NCBI GenBank assembly: GCA_036343175.1
Contig: JAZASR010000035.1
Coordinates: 1 to 19,801 of the forward strand
DNA length: 19,801 nucleotides
From: JAEEJA01 sp036343175
Lineage (GTDB): Bacteria > Bacillota > Clostridia > Lachnospirales > Lachnospiraceae
Reading direction: 5' to 3'
The notes below the pieces were generated by a model that worked only from the letters and a program-made list of their open reading frames with translations, ran no database searches and was not told the DNA's origin. The translations under genes were made by a program, and so were the position numbers. Shown here one piece after another: positions 1-7,512 of this stretch; the stretch's first letter is position 1, and every line of letters starts with the position of its first letter.

Positions 1-62
1 AACTTACGCTGTTCCCAATCGTCAGTAAATCCTTTAAATCTTAATTTTGGCCTTTTTCCCAT
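1..62 (-). CDS. hsdS: Type I restriction specificity subunit HsdS, N-terminal fragment (runs off left edge)
   Basis: Only the first 20 or so codons are present. They read MGKRPKLRFKGFTDDWEQRK, the same opening as the complete HsdS at 5318-6532 (LRFSGFTDDWEQRKL), so this is the start of a second specificity gene in the same orientation. An AGAGGTG Shine-Dalgarno lies just upstream of the ATG at 62. The first 23 bases match the two internal hsdS repeats exactly. It sits 61 bp downstream of the recombinase gene. The body, and whether it is complete, cannot be judged from this window. Confidence 0.75.
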   Translation of the reverse strand, partial: MGKRPKLRFKGFTDDWEQRK

Positions 63-123
63 AATCACACCTCTTTTACACCGGGCAATATATTTATTAT
101 TAATCATTATTAGGTTGCTGGCA

Positions 124-1053
124 TCAGCTAAGTGTAGTTAATGCCCTCATTACAAGATCTATATCCTTATTCTCCAGTTCTCGTATTATGTGGAGATAGG
201 TCTTCTGCGTCGTATTAATACTGGAATGACCTAATCTCCTTGCAACGCTTGCAATAGATACTCCTGCAAATAAGAGTAATGACGCATGTGTATGCCTTAA
301 TCCATGAATAGAAATAACAGGAATATTCAATCTTTTGCAATGCCTCTCTAACAGGTCATTAATTGTCGAGTTATAAACTTTTTCGCCAGGCTTTACAAAT
401 ATCGGTTCATTTTTCGGCATATCCTTTAATAATTCAGAAAACTGCACGATAACCTGCCAATCGATCTGTATACGCCTGTTTGATGACTTATTCTTGGTAG
501 GCAAGAAGCCGCCATCAGCCTTATAATCCCAGGTTTTATCTATCCTTAGCTTCTGATGAGCAAAGTCAAAATCATCAGGTGTAAGTGCAAGAGCTTCAGA
601 AAATCTCATGCCGGTCTTTGCTATTAAAAGGATAAACCAATCCCAATTAAGACCTTCTTCAAGATCCAGATCAGCAATTAAAGCATGGAGCTGATACTGA
701 TCAAGGTATTTGACCTTTTTTGGTGAAGGATTCTTACCCTTTATTATTGCCCTCCTGGTCGGATCTTTTGCTATCAGACCATCATCTACAGCATCTATAA
801 CTGCGGATTTTATCTGATGATGGAAGTCCATAGTTGTCTGTTTTTCATGATAGCGTGCATATTCATTAAGTATATTCTGATAAGTAGTCCTGTCCATATC
901 ACATAGCTTCAGATCTGGCGCAAGCTTACCTATCCAGCTCAAGCTTAACTGATATTTTTTTAACGTTATTTTCCTGACAGCCCCCTGCTTATATGTAATT
1001 ATCCAGGTCTTAAAGTACTCATAAAATAAATCATCTTTTGAAAAGCTTTCCAA
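124..1053 (-). CDS. Tyrosine recombinase/integrase, probable hsdS-shuffling recombinase
   Basis: This 309-residue phage-integrase-family protein has an N-terminal SAM-like core-binding domain (about 8-105) and a C-terminal catalytic domain (about 115-300). The catalytic set is visible: R150 (TGMRFSEAL), K187, H250 and R253 (HGLRHTHAS), H276 (LGHSS) and the nucleophile Y286 (TYLHI), so it should be active. The start is TTG at 1053: an AAGGAGG motif lies 6 bases upstream and no ATG fits better. It follows hsdM by 69 bp and precedes a second hsdS by 61 bp. Recombinases placed between hsdS copies are known in phase-variable type I systems to exchange target-recognition domains; that role is inferred here from position and from repeats inside hsdS. 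A prophage or ICE integrase is less likely because no other mobile-element genes are visible. Confidence 0.9.
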   Translation of the reverse strand: MESFSKDDLFYEYFKTWIITYKQGAVRKITLKKYQLSLSWIGKLAPDLKLCDMDRTTYQNILNEYARYHEKQTTMDFHHQIKSAVIDAVDDGLIAKDPTRRAIIKGKNPSPKKVKYLDQYQLHALIADLDLEEGLNWDWFILLIAKTGMRFSEALALTPDDFDFAHQKLRIDKTWDYKADGGFLPTKNKSSNRRIQIDWQVIVQFSELLKDMPKNEPIFVKPGEKVYNSTINDLLERHCKRLNIPVISIHGLRHTHASLLLFAGVSIASVARRLGHSSINTTQKTYLHIIRELENKDIDLVMRALTTLS

Positions 1054-1111
1054 TATTATCCTCCTTTTTGCCCGGCTTGAATAATATTATAAGCAGCATC
1101 AGGATGATAAT

Positions 1112-1142
1112 TTGTATTTACATCAGTTACCTGTAAATACAA
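1112..1142. repeat. Perfect 11-9-11 bp palindrome over the hsdM stop codon
   Basis: TTGTATTTACA (1112-1122) and its exact reverse complement TGTAAATACAA (1132-1142) flank a 9 bp spacer that begins with the hsdM stop codon. There is no U-tract on either side, so it is not a normal intrinsic terminator. Arms of 11-13 bp around a 6-9 bp spacer are the usual layout of a tyrosine-recombinase core site, and the recombinase gene begins 58 bp downstream. That function is inference; an RNA hairpin protecting the hsdM 3' end is the alternative. Confidence 0.7.
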
Positions 1143-3717
1143 GGTCCTTCTGAAGGTCTTTGAGCTCTTTATCGAGGTCAGAGATCTCTTTATCGATATC
1201 ACTTAATGTTTCAGAATATCTGTCATTCAGGTCTTTCACAATGGCAAGCTCATGATTAATCGGAGAAAGAATTAAAGAATTCATCTCGGATATAACCTGT
1301 CCAAACCATTTTTCATACATTATCAAGTCTATTTCATCATCAGTAAGTGTAAGGATCCTCTCCTGGACAGCGTCTTTCAGGGCGAAATTCTTTTCCTTAA
1401 GGAGCTTTACAATGCCAGCTTTATCTGTGAAAAGTTTCTCTGCTTCATTAAGAAGATCCCTTTCCGGACTGCCCTTTTCAGCTGATTTGATAGCAGCTTT
1501 TATCTTCTTTCTATCAAGCTCATCTCCTGTATCCTTTAAGCAATCAGCAAGGATCGAATACTCTTCATTTGATTCATCCTTAGCATTATCTGTCATTTCA
1601 GATATGGCAGCATCGATCGCTGAGGACTTGTCTTCAAGGTCAGCTATTTCCTTAAGCTCGTCAGTAAACAGGAACTTTTCAACCAGGTCATTAGGAGCTA
1701 TGGAGCCGATAAAGCCATCCTGTTCCTGATGCTTTTTATCACCAGTGCCCTTTGTGACCATATTTGGAACTCGCATTCTTCCTGCATTGTAGAAGCCGTT
1801 TTCCTCAATAATTTTAATATCATGGTCTAATGAGGCTTTCCAGATATCAGCTATTACCTGATATCCTTCATATACATCAATATAGGAATATGCTGACAAT
1901 ATTTCCTTCACTTCGACAAGCATATTCTCTTTAAGAGCTGCAGCTTTTTCAAGACCATCAGCCTGTGATATCTTCCGGATATTATCCCAATATTTTTCAA
2001 TAAATTCATAAATATCGTCTCTTAACCTTTCTGTTTTACGGGTTACAGAGGAAGAGCCGATCACTTTCTGCTCAAACTCAGATTCATCGCAGTTAAGTTT
2101 TACATATCCTGGACGTATCTCTGTAAATGAATCTCTGATTATCTCAGGAACAGCGTTATTCAAGACATTTAAGTCCTTTATATTACGTTCAGGAATACCT
2201 CCGAGCAGATGTCCATCTACATCCTCAGGCATATTATCAGCTGACTTCTCAACATATCTCGGAATATTAAGATTATAATCGTTGTCAACTATTTCCTTCT
2301 TAGACGCAAGATGTGAATACCCCGGCTCCTCTGTCCTGTTGATATACGTGTCTACTATCTTAGCTATATCCCGGTCTCTTAATACATTCTGCTTACCCTG
2401 CTTAGAATAGCCAAGGGAGGCATCTATAATAAGTACTGGCTGGTCAAATTCACGATCTTTACGTAATATCATTACAATAACCGGAATACCTGTATTCGTG
2501 AACATCCCGGCTGGAAGTCCAATAATTGCATCTATACAATCCTTATCGATCAGGGTCTTTCTTATCTCACCTTCGGCTGCCCCTCTGAAAAGGACACCAT
2601 GAGGGAGTACAATTCCCATAATTCCGCCATCGCGATTGAGATGATAAAGTCCATGAAGGAGGAAAGCATAATCACCCTTATTATCCGGCGGGATAAGGCC
2701 ATCAACGAATTCAAATCTTGGGTCAGCTCCATTAAGTCCGGATGCATTCCACCCCTTAAGTGAATAAGGAGGATTCATGGCTACAGCATCAAAAAGTATA
2801 CCCTCTCCAGGTCTATTAGGATCTTCCGGCCAATCCTCTGCCAGAGTATCACCATTCTTAATATCCATCTTTTCAGGACGTACGCCATGAAGCAAAAGGT
2901 TCATTCTGGTAAGGTTATAAGTGGCTGTATTCTTCTCCTGACCATAATAATGAAGATTTTTCGCATCATTCTGAGAAAGATATTTCCTTACAGTGAGTAA
3001 TAATGAGCCTGAGCCGACTGCCGGATCATATATGGAATTGATATGTGTACATCTGGCAATGATCTGAGCTATGACTTCAGATACAAAATGAGGTGTATAG
3101 AATTCTCCGGCCTTCTTTCCGGATTCCATAGCGAACTGCCCTATAAGATACTCATATGCATCTCCCAGAATATCATTTTCCTGAAGCTCTACCATATCAA
3201 GGTCTGCAAATAACAGGATCAGCTGCTTGATGTTATCGCTTCTCTGCTTTATGGAGCTTCCCAAAGCCGTATCTGTAAGATCCAGATTGGAGAAAAGTCC
3301 TTTGAAATCATCGCTATTTTTCTGAGAATCCGCATTTCTTTCAAAGCTGTTCAATGAATCTGCTATCTTCTCAAGTTCAAATTCACCATTATTTATATCA
3401 TTTATCCATGACTGATAAAGCTTATCGGGCAATACATAATAGCCGAGATAATCTTTAACGGATTTAAGAATCTTATTTTCGGAATCTCCGCCGGTACCCT
3501 GCACAGCTGTAACCATATCCGAATAAAACTTTACCAGCTCTCTGCCTGTTAAATCTGATTTTGCATATGATGCAAAGGCTGAAAGTGTCTTATCGCTCAG
3601 GAACTTATAGAACATGAGGCCCAGCATGTAATCCTTATATCGGCTTGCATCCATTGAGCCTCTCAGCTGATTAGCTCCGTTCCATAATCTTCTTTTGATT
3701 TCTTCTGATGTAATCAT
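1123..3717 (-). CDS. hsdM: Type I restriction-modification DNA methyltransferase subunit HsdM
   Basis: This is the N6-adenine methyltransferase of a type I system. An HsdM N-terminal helical domain (about 4-170) is followed by the Rossmann methylase fold, with AGEFYTPHFVSEVI (203-216), the AdoMet-binding DPAVGSGS (231-238) and the catalytic NPPY (315-318). At 864 residues it is much longer than the roughly 500-residue HsdM core. The extra C-terminal part (about 500-864) is charged and helical and ends in a coiled coil (about 830-858), which could contact HsdS or HsdR. The ATG at 3717 overlaps the upstream exonuclease stop as ATGA, implying translational coupling. A partner HsdS is present, but no HsdR is in the window. 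Confidence 0.96.
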   Translation of the reverse strand: MITSEEIKRRLWNGANQLRGSMDASRYKDYMLGLMFYKFLSDKTLSAFASYAKSDLTGRELVKFYSDMVTAVQGTGGDSENKILKSVKDYLGYYVLPDKLYQSWINDINNGEFELEKIADSLNSFERNADSQKNSDDFKGLFSNLDLTDTALGSSIKQRSDNIKQLILLFADLDMVELQENDILGDAYEYLIGQFAMESGKKAGEFYTPHFVSEVIAQIIARCTHINSIYDPAVGSGSLLLTVRKYLSQNDAKNLHYYGQEKNTATYNLTRMNLLLHGVRPEKMDIKNGDTLAEDWPEDPNRPGEGILFDAVAMNPPYSLKGWNASGLNGADPRFEFVDGLIPPDNKGDYAFLLHGLYHLNRDGGIMGIVLPHGVLFRGAAEGEIRKTLIDKDCIDAIIGLPAGMFTNTGIPVIVMILRKDREFDQPVLIIDASLGYSKQGKQNVLRDRDIAKIVDTYINRTEEPGYSHLASKKEIVDNDYNLNIPRYVEKSADNMPEDVDGHLLGGIPERNIKDLNVLNNAVPEIIRDSFTEIRPGYVKLNCDESEFEQKVIGSSSVTRKTERLRDDIYEFIEKYWDNIRKISQADGLEKAAALKENMLVEVKEILSAYSYIDVYEGYQVIADIWKASLDHDIKIIEENGFYNAGRMRVPNMVTKGTGDKKHQEQDGFIGSIAPNDLVEKFLFTDELKEIADLEDKSSAIDAAISEMTDNAKDESNEEYSILADCLKDTGDELDRKKIKAAIKSAEKGSPERDLLNEAEKLFTDKAGIVKLLKEKNFALKDAVQERILTLTDDEIDLIMYEKWFGQVISEMNSLILSPINHELAIVKDLNDRYSETLSDIDKEISDLDKELKDLQKDLVFTGN

Positions 3718-5045
3718 TTGAATATTTCCTTCTCTCCATATATTTTTATATTTGAACCTTTTTCCTGCATTTCAAGAGCCTTTTTTTTCTTACCGCCATA
3801 ATTTCCATATGCCCAGGCGGTACTGCCCTGACCGCCAGCTATCAAGACATCAGTCTTCTTGGTAACACTGGGTACTACAGCAGCTCCCATAGCAGTTAAT
3901 CTCTGTTCAATATCTTTCTTGGTTCCTAAAGTAAAATTTCCGGTCAGGCAGCATGACTTGCCGGATAAATCAATATCTTCACTTTGATGATCAGTACTTT
4001 GTTCTTCCACAGGAGATATGAACTTCCTAAATTCTTCAATCAGCCTGGTATTTTCTTCTTCAGTAACAACATTATCTGCCATTACATCTTCTACCAGGGA
4101 TACAATTTTATTAAATGGATAATGGTCTATAAGATCATCAAAGGCCATCATCCAGATTTTTAAATTCTCAAGCTCAGCTTCTCTGATCTTCTTATCTTCA
4201 ATAATACCTATTAAGATTCCTTTCAGCCTCTGCATAGCGACTGTCTGCCTTGAAAACCTATGAATATGGAATCTGTCAAGTAAGACAAGCATATATTTAT
4301 ATTCGTCAAGTGTGATCTTATTATCCTCAAGTATATTATAGAGCGCTTCAAAGATATCCTTAAATTCTGCCTGATTCTTTGATTGCTGATTGGCTGCGAT
4401 CCACTTTCTGATAGCATCAATTTCCTTAGCATTAATTTCTTTATCTATGCCAATGCCTGCAAATATTCCATAAAGTTCATTAACCTTTCGCTCAAGATCA
4501 GCAGCATCTGTTTTCGATTCATCAAAGCCAAGTTCTTTAACTCCATCGTGTTCCTTCCAGGGTGATAATTCATATAATTTATGATATATGAGCCTGGTCG
4601 CCCGTATGTCCTCCATAGCATCATGATGTGAAAAATCAGGGAGTTTAAGATAGATATTCAGTTCGTCCAGCTTTCCCGGAAGTTCTAATGAATGAGCTTT
4701 TATCATGGTATCTTCATACATAACATCAAGCGGTTCAAGTCCATAATCATGTATTGATTTACTAAGAACAGACAAATCAAATCTGACATTGTGCCCTACT
4801 ATCAATGATTCAGAAAAGTACGGCCGTAGCTTTTCCCATACCTCAGGGAAATTGGGTGCTTCCGAAACCATGTCTGGAGTAATATGGTGAATATCGATAT
4901 TATAATCATCAAATGGCGCTTCCGGATTAATCATAATATTCTTTTCAAATACTACAGAATCATCAACTTCATAGATCAGTCCTATCTGACAAGGACGATT
5001 ATTCCTTTTATTAGGTGTTTCAAGATCCAAGAAAAGTTTCTTCAT
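3714..5045 (-). CDS. DnaQ-like DEDDh 3'-5' exonuclease with duplicated helical middle domain and C-terminal BRCT domain
   Basis: This 443-residue protein has three parts. Residues 1-160 are a DEDDh exonuclease: D7 and E9 (LDLET, Exo I), H85/N86...D90 (GHNVRFD, Exo II), and H141...D146 (HDAMEDIRAT, Exo III), so all acidic metal ligands and the catalytic His are present. Residues about 191-342 are helical and appear to be an internal duplication. Residues about 357-443 are a BRCT domain (SGKSCCLTGNF, then KTDVLIAGG), as in NAD-dependent DNA ligase and some bacterial exonucleases. The ATG at 5045 follows AAAGGA. The stop overlaps hsdM as ATGA, so the nuclease is made together with the methylase. 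Exonuclease activity follows from family knowledge; a role in the R-M system is inferred from coupling only. A repair nuclease trapped in the operon is the alternative. Confidence 0.9.
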   Translation of the reverse strand: MKKLFLDLETPNKRNNRPCQIGLIYEVDDSVVFEKNIMINPEAPFDDYNIDIHHITPDMVSEAPNFPEVWEKLRPYFSESLIVGHNVRFDLSVLSKSIHDYGLEPLDVMYEDTMIKAHSLELPGKLDELNIYLKLPDFSHHDAMEDIRATRLIYHKLYELSPWKEHDGVKELGFDESKTDAADLERKVNELYGIFAGIGIDKEINAKEIDAIRKWIAANQQSKNQAEFKDIFEALYNILEDNKITLDEYKYMLVLLDRFHIHRFSRQTVAMQRLKGILIGIIEDKKIREAELENLKIWMMAFDDLIDHYPFNKIVSLVEDVMADNVVTEEENTRLIEEFRKFISPVEEQSTDHQSEDIDLSGKSCCLTGNFTLGTKKDIEQRLTAMGAAVVPSVTKKTDVLIAGGQGSTAWAYGNYGGKKKKALEMQEKGSNIKIYGEKEIFK

Positions 5046-5076
5046 AGATTTTCCTTTCTGATAAGATTATAGATAT

Positions 5077-5212
5077 TTATACGTTCACATTTTTCCCGTA
5101 AAAAATTCTGCCTTCATCAAGGTTGTGCTTATATGTACAGGCACATGCATAAAGTTTATTATCATGTACACAATGTAGTGCATCAGAGCACTCTATAAAG
5201 CGGATGCAGCAT
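5077..5212 (-). pseudogene. Small Cys-rich protein gene, probably broken by a one-base frameshift
   Basis: An AAGGGG site precedes an ATG at 5212 that reads only MLHPLYRVL before a stop. Skipping one base at 5200 gives MLHP then FIECSDALHCVHDNKL, then YACACTYKHNLDEG, then RIFYGKNVNV and a stop at 5077, about 45 residues in all. Cys and His are clustered (CSDALHCVHD and ACACTYKH), as in a small zinc-binding protein. Codon use looks like coding sequence. The family is not recognised. It fills most of the 272 bp gap between hsdS and the exonuclease gene. Either a real single-base deletion or insertion or a sequencing error could explain the shift. Confidence 0.45.
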
Positions 5213-5317
5213 GATTACCCCTTTTTAATCACATTTACATTAATCTAAATATCTTAATATTTGATCATTCCATCGAAAGCAGTCTAACTGATATTAATAT
5301 AATACAGTCTTACACTA

Positions 5318-6532
5318 TTATACAAACATATCATTTAAGTATGCTGCTTTTAGTTTCTTTAACTTATCAAGCTTACGCTGATGAAGGGTGATAAGGTTGT
5401 CGATGCCCTCAAAACACTTACCAATTTGCTCCTGTTCCTCAATACTTGGAGCAATGAAAATCATGCATTTCCCAATCTCATCTTTGTTAATTTTCTTAGG
5501 ATAAGCAGTATGAAGAGTGCGTAGCCATAACTCATTTTGAAAGGCTGGAGCAGCTATATTAGCTTTTAAAAATTCGGCATTTACGCCCCTATTTTTTAAC
5601 AATGCCAGGCTCACATAATATGCTAGTGGTTCTGCGCTTTTAACGATATTAGCAGTTCCAATATCGCCTATCCTTGTCATCAGAATATCACCCTGTTCAG
5701 GCACAACAGAATAGTTCTTTTCATAATCCTCTTCAGATATATATTTTTCAGATGTAAGAGTATGAATATCTTCTACTGAAACAAACATTACTCCTTGGTC
5801 TTGATAGTTTGGAGTTTGATGAGTTCCATCATATACTCCGACTATATCTTCCAACTTACGCTGTTCCCAATCGTCTGTAAATCCCGAAAATCTTATTCTA
5901 GGAACTTTTTCACCATTTTTTGGAAACATCCCGTCAAGGTAAGCATTTTTAATTTTTTTTAGCTTATCAAGCTTACGCTGATGAAGGGTGATAAGGTTGT
6001 CGAGCTCGGTAAGAAATGTTCCAAGCTTCTTTTGTTCTTCAATATCTTGTGGTATAGATATCGGCATTTCATTGAAGTTTTTATCTGTAATTGCAAACCT
6101 ATCAGAACGCGCTCCTGAGTTGCCGTTAAATCTCATGAAAGCGTGCCAGCATGTTGTCTGGAAGAACCATTCCAAATAACTCAAGTCAATATCATGAGGT
6201 CTGAAAACATAGTACAGGGGCGACATCGCTCCAGTTCTTTCAAGCTTGTTCCTTTTGATTGGACCAAATGGTGCTGTTGTTGAAATTCGAGGATTATAAA
6301 CAAAATCATCAGGCTCAACAACATAGTATCCATCTATGTTTTCAGCGTTAGCGATATCCTTATCAAAGAAATCTCTTTGAGAAATGATTCCAAATTCTGC
6401 TGAATTGGTAAAGACTTCTTCAACCGCAATATCTTGATTCTTCTTTGTTACCTTGTCAGAAATGTCTCCCAACTTACGCTGTTCCCAATCGTCTGTAAAT
6501 CCCGAAAATCTCAAATTTGGTTTAGTTTTCAT
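5318..6532 (-). CDS. hsdS: Type I restriction specificity subunit HsdS (two target-recognition domains)
   Basis: HsdS chooses the bipartite DNA target for the HsdM/HsdR complex. The 404 residues divide into two similar halves: TRD1 (about 10-165), central conserved helix (about 166-203), TRD2 (about 214-365) and C-terminal conserved helix (about 366-404). Each half opens with RFSGFTDDWEQRKL and closes with DNLITLHQRKLDKLKK, the spacer coiled coil. The two TRDs are otherwise unlike each other, so two different half-sites are expected. The start chosen is ATG at 6532, preceded by AGAGGA six bases away; an upstream in-frame TTG at 6550 has no such site. Unusually, hsdS lies upstream of hsdM and is separated from it by the exonuclease gene. 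It is likely transcribed from the promoter near 6700-6728. Confidence 0.95.
   Translation of the reverse strand: MKTKPNLRFSGFTDDWEQRKLGDISDKVTKKNQDIAVEEVFTNSAEFGIISQRDFFDKDIANAENIDGYYVVEPDDFVYNPRISTTAPFGPIKRNKLERTGAMSPLYYVFRPHDIDLSYLEWFFQTTCWHAFMRFNGNSGARSDRFAITDKNFNEMPISIPQDIEEQKKLGTFLTELDNLITLHQRKLDKLKKIKNAYLDGMFPKNGEKVPRIRFSGFTDDWEQRKLEDIVGVYDGTHQTPNYQDQGVMFVSVEDIHTLTSEKYISEEDYEKNYSVVPEQGDILMTRIGDIGTANIVKSAEPLAYYVSLALLKNRGVNAEFLKANIAAPAFQNELWLRTLHTAYPKKINKDEIGKCMIFIAPSIEEQEQIGKCFEGIDNLITLHQRKLDKLKKLKAAYLNDMFV
5363..5403. repeat. 41 bp direct repeat, copy 1 (HsdS C-terminal helix)
   Basis: This 41 bp stretch is identical to 5963-6003, 600 bp (200 codons) away and in frame. It encodes DNLITLHQRKLDKL, the conserved spacer helix that ends each HsdS half. 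The base at 5362 (a against g) and the base at 5404 (t against g) differ, so these mark the limits of identity. Exact identity at the DNA level beside divergent TRDs fits recombination or gene conversion. Confidence 0.92.
5853..5893. repeat. hsdS TRD-boundary direct repeat, internal copy
   Basis: Bases 5851-5893 are identical to 6469-6511 (43 bp, 618 bp apart, in frame). They encode RFSGFTDDWEQRKL at the start of TRD2. Bases 1-32 of the window carry the same sequence with one mismatch, at the start of the second hsdS. All three copies point the same way, so recombination between them would delete or exchange TRDs rather than invert them. Confidence 0.92.
5963..6003. repeat. 41 bp direct repeat, copy 2 (HsdS central helix)
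   Basis: Partner of 5363-5403, encoding the same spacer helix at the end of the first HsdS half. Confidence 0.92.
6469..6511. repeat. hsdS TRD-boundary direct repeat, N-terminal copy
   Basis: Partner of 5851-5893, covering the start of TRD1 directly after the first eight codons of hsdS. Confidence 0.92.
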
Positions 6533-6601
6533 ACCATTTCCTCTTTGCAATAAAAATGTTTTATCTACAATTCAAAAATTATGCAAATAAATATATCAAC
6601 T

Positions 6602-6667
6602 TCAACCCTCGTCTGGATTTAGACCACATCCTAAAATCCCATCTGACAAGATATATTCCGCATTCAT
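6602..6667 (-). pseudogene. Aldo/keto reductase remnant, now a 21-codon leader ORF before hsdS
   Basis: GGGAGG precedes an ATG at 6667 that opens a 21-residue ORF ending GCGLNPDEG. The neighbouring reductase remnant ends SGLDPDEIGF, so this looks like a related gene collapsed to its ribosome binding site, its first codons and its last ten or so codons. The upstream 100 bp also matches the upstream region of that neighbour. It lies 69 bp before hsdS on the same strand, so it would be translated as a leader peptide of the R-M transcript. The homology is short and rests mainly on the shared upstream region. Confidence 0.45.
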
Positions 6668-6766
6668 GCAAACATCCTCCCTTACCTGATACTCTTAATA
6701 TCTTAGCACAAGCCGACCGGGTTTTAAATAATTATGCCGTGATTAGGAGGACCCGGCAGCATTATC
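6665..6766. repeat. Duplicated promoter segment, copy A
   Basis: This roughly 102 bp segment is a diverged direct copy of 7510-7608. Shared blocks include TTACCTGATACTCTTAA, TTAGCACAAG and TAAATAATTATGCCGTGAT. It carries a promoter, a ribosome binding site and a start codon, and now lies upstream of the R-M genes. Confidence 0.85.
6700..6728 (-). promoter_or_regulatory. Likely promoter of the hsdS-exonuclease-hsdM-recombinase operon
   Basis: On the minus strand, TTTAAA (6723-6728) lies 17 bases before TAAGAT (6700-6705), with a TGC extended -10 just upstream. The matching copy near 7542-7570 is slightly closer to consensus. No other good promoter was seen between this point and the hsdS start at 6532, leaving a leader of about 165 nt. 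Confidence 0.55.
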
Positions 6767-6851
6767 CACATTATACAAATTATACACATCCTTTATTTAT
6801 GTATGGCCTGATAGAATTAAGTCCACTTATACCTTTAATTCAGATTACCCC

Positions 6852-7115
6852 TTACGGTAGGTCATAAATTACCAGATCCGGAAATTTTTTCAAAATTTTT
6901 TTAAAGGCACCTGACTCCCTTATGCCTGCAGCGTTGATGAAATCCGGGTCACCTTCCGAAACTGACAGGAAATCGAGGCGCAAGAAAGGCTCCCCACCAT
7001 CCGAGATCCGGGTGATGAAGAGCTCATTGTCTCATGCTGTTAACAAGCTACTTTTGGCAGCCTTAACCCACTGTCTAAAGCCAGCGGGATTAAAGGTCGC
7101 CGTTATTTCAAAATT
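6852..7115 (-). pseudogene. Unidentified gene fragment, one in-frame stop
   Basis: A single minus-strand frame reads FEITATFNPAGFRQWVKAA, then KSSLLTA and a TGA at 7032-7034, and then continues for 59 codons including GGEPFLRLDFLSVSEGDPD and FKKILKKFPDLVIYDLP to a stop at 6852. The composition looks like real protein, unlike the other frames. There is no start codon or ribosome binding site at its head, which lies about 20 bp beyond the reductase stop. I do not recognise the family. It is probably the tail of a lost gene downstream of the reductase. Confidence 0.35.
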
Positions 7116-7137
7116 TAAGCAAATAATTTTATTTATT

Positions 7138-7512
7138 TCAGAACCCGATCTCATCCGGATCCAACCCCGACCAGCCAAATTCTTCGAATGAATTGATCTC
7201 ATTCATCTCTTCATCATTGAGCTCAAAGTCAAATACATCGAAGTTCTCATCGATGCGTTCAAGGTTCACTGACTTAGGGAGAGGGACGATCCCGTTCTGC
7301 ATCGCGAAGCGGATGCAGACCTGGGCGACTGACTTACCATGACCCCTGGCGATGCTTTCAAGACGCGGGTCCTTAAGGACACGGCCGCGGCCAAACGGAC
7401 TCCAGGCCTCAACTATTATGTCATGCTTCTTGCAGTAATCGACTGTCTCCTGCTGCAGGAAACCGGGATGGTACTCTATCTGATCGACCATGGGCTTAAC
7501 TTCAGTATCCAT
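7138..7512 (-). pseudogene. Aldo/keto reductase, C-terminal half only (N-terminal deletion)
   Basis: The 124 residues match the C-terminal half of NADPH-dependent aldo/keto reductases: VDQIEYHPGFLQQETVDYC, then VEAWSPFGRG, then VRFAMQ/VPLPKSVN-type cofactor-binding sequence. Family members are about 270-290 residues. The N-terminal half with the catalytic Asp-Tyr-Lys-His residues is missing, so it should be inactive. A good GGAGG site and ATG join directly to what would be about residue 150 of a full enzyme, as if an internal deletion fused the start to the middle. Its promoter and start region are duplicated at 6665-6766. Confidence 0.8.

Noticed and set aside
1412..1729. Plus-strand ORF of 105 codons
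   Set aside because: It is antisense to the well-supported C-terminal part of hsdM and its Ser-rich product has no family pattern.
5363..6511. Insertion-sequence or transposon ends
   Set aside because: The repeats encode conserved HsdS residues in frame and enclose no transposase, so they are domain boundaries.
6556..6867. Plus-strand ORF of 103 codons
   Set aside because: It covers the duplicated promoter segment on the opposite strand and lacks a ribosome binding site.
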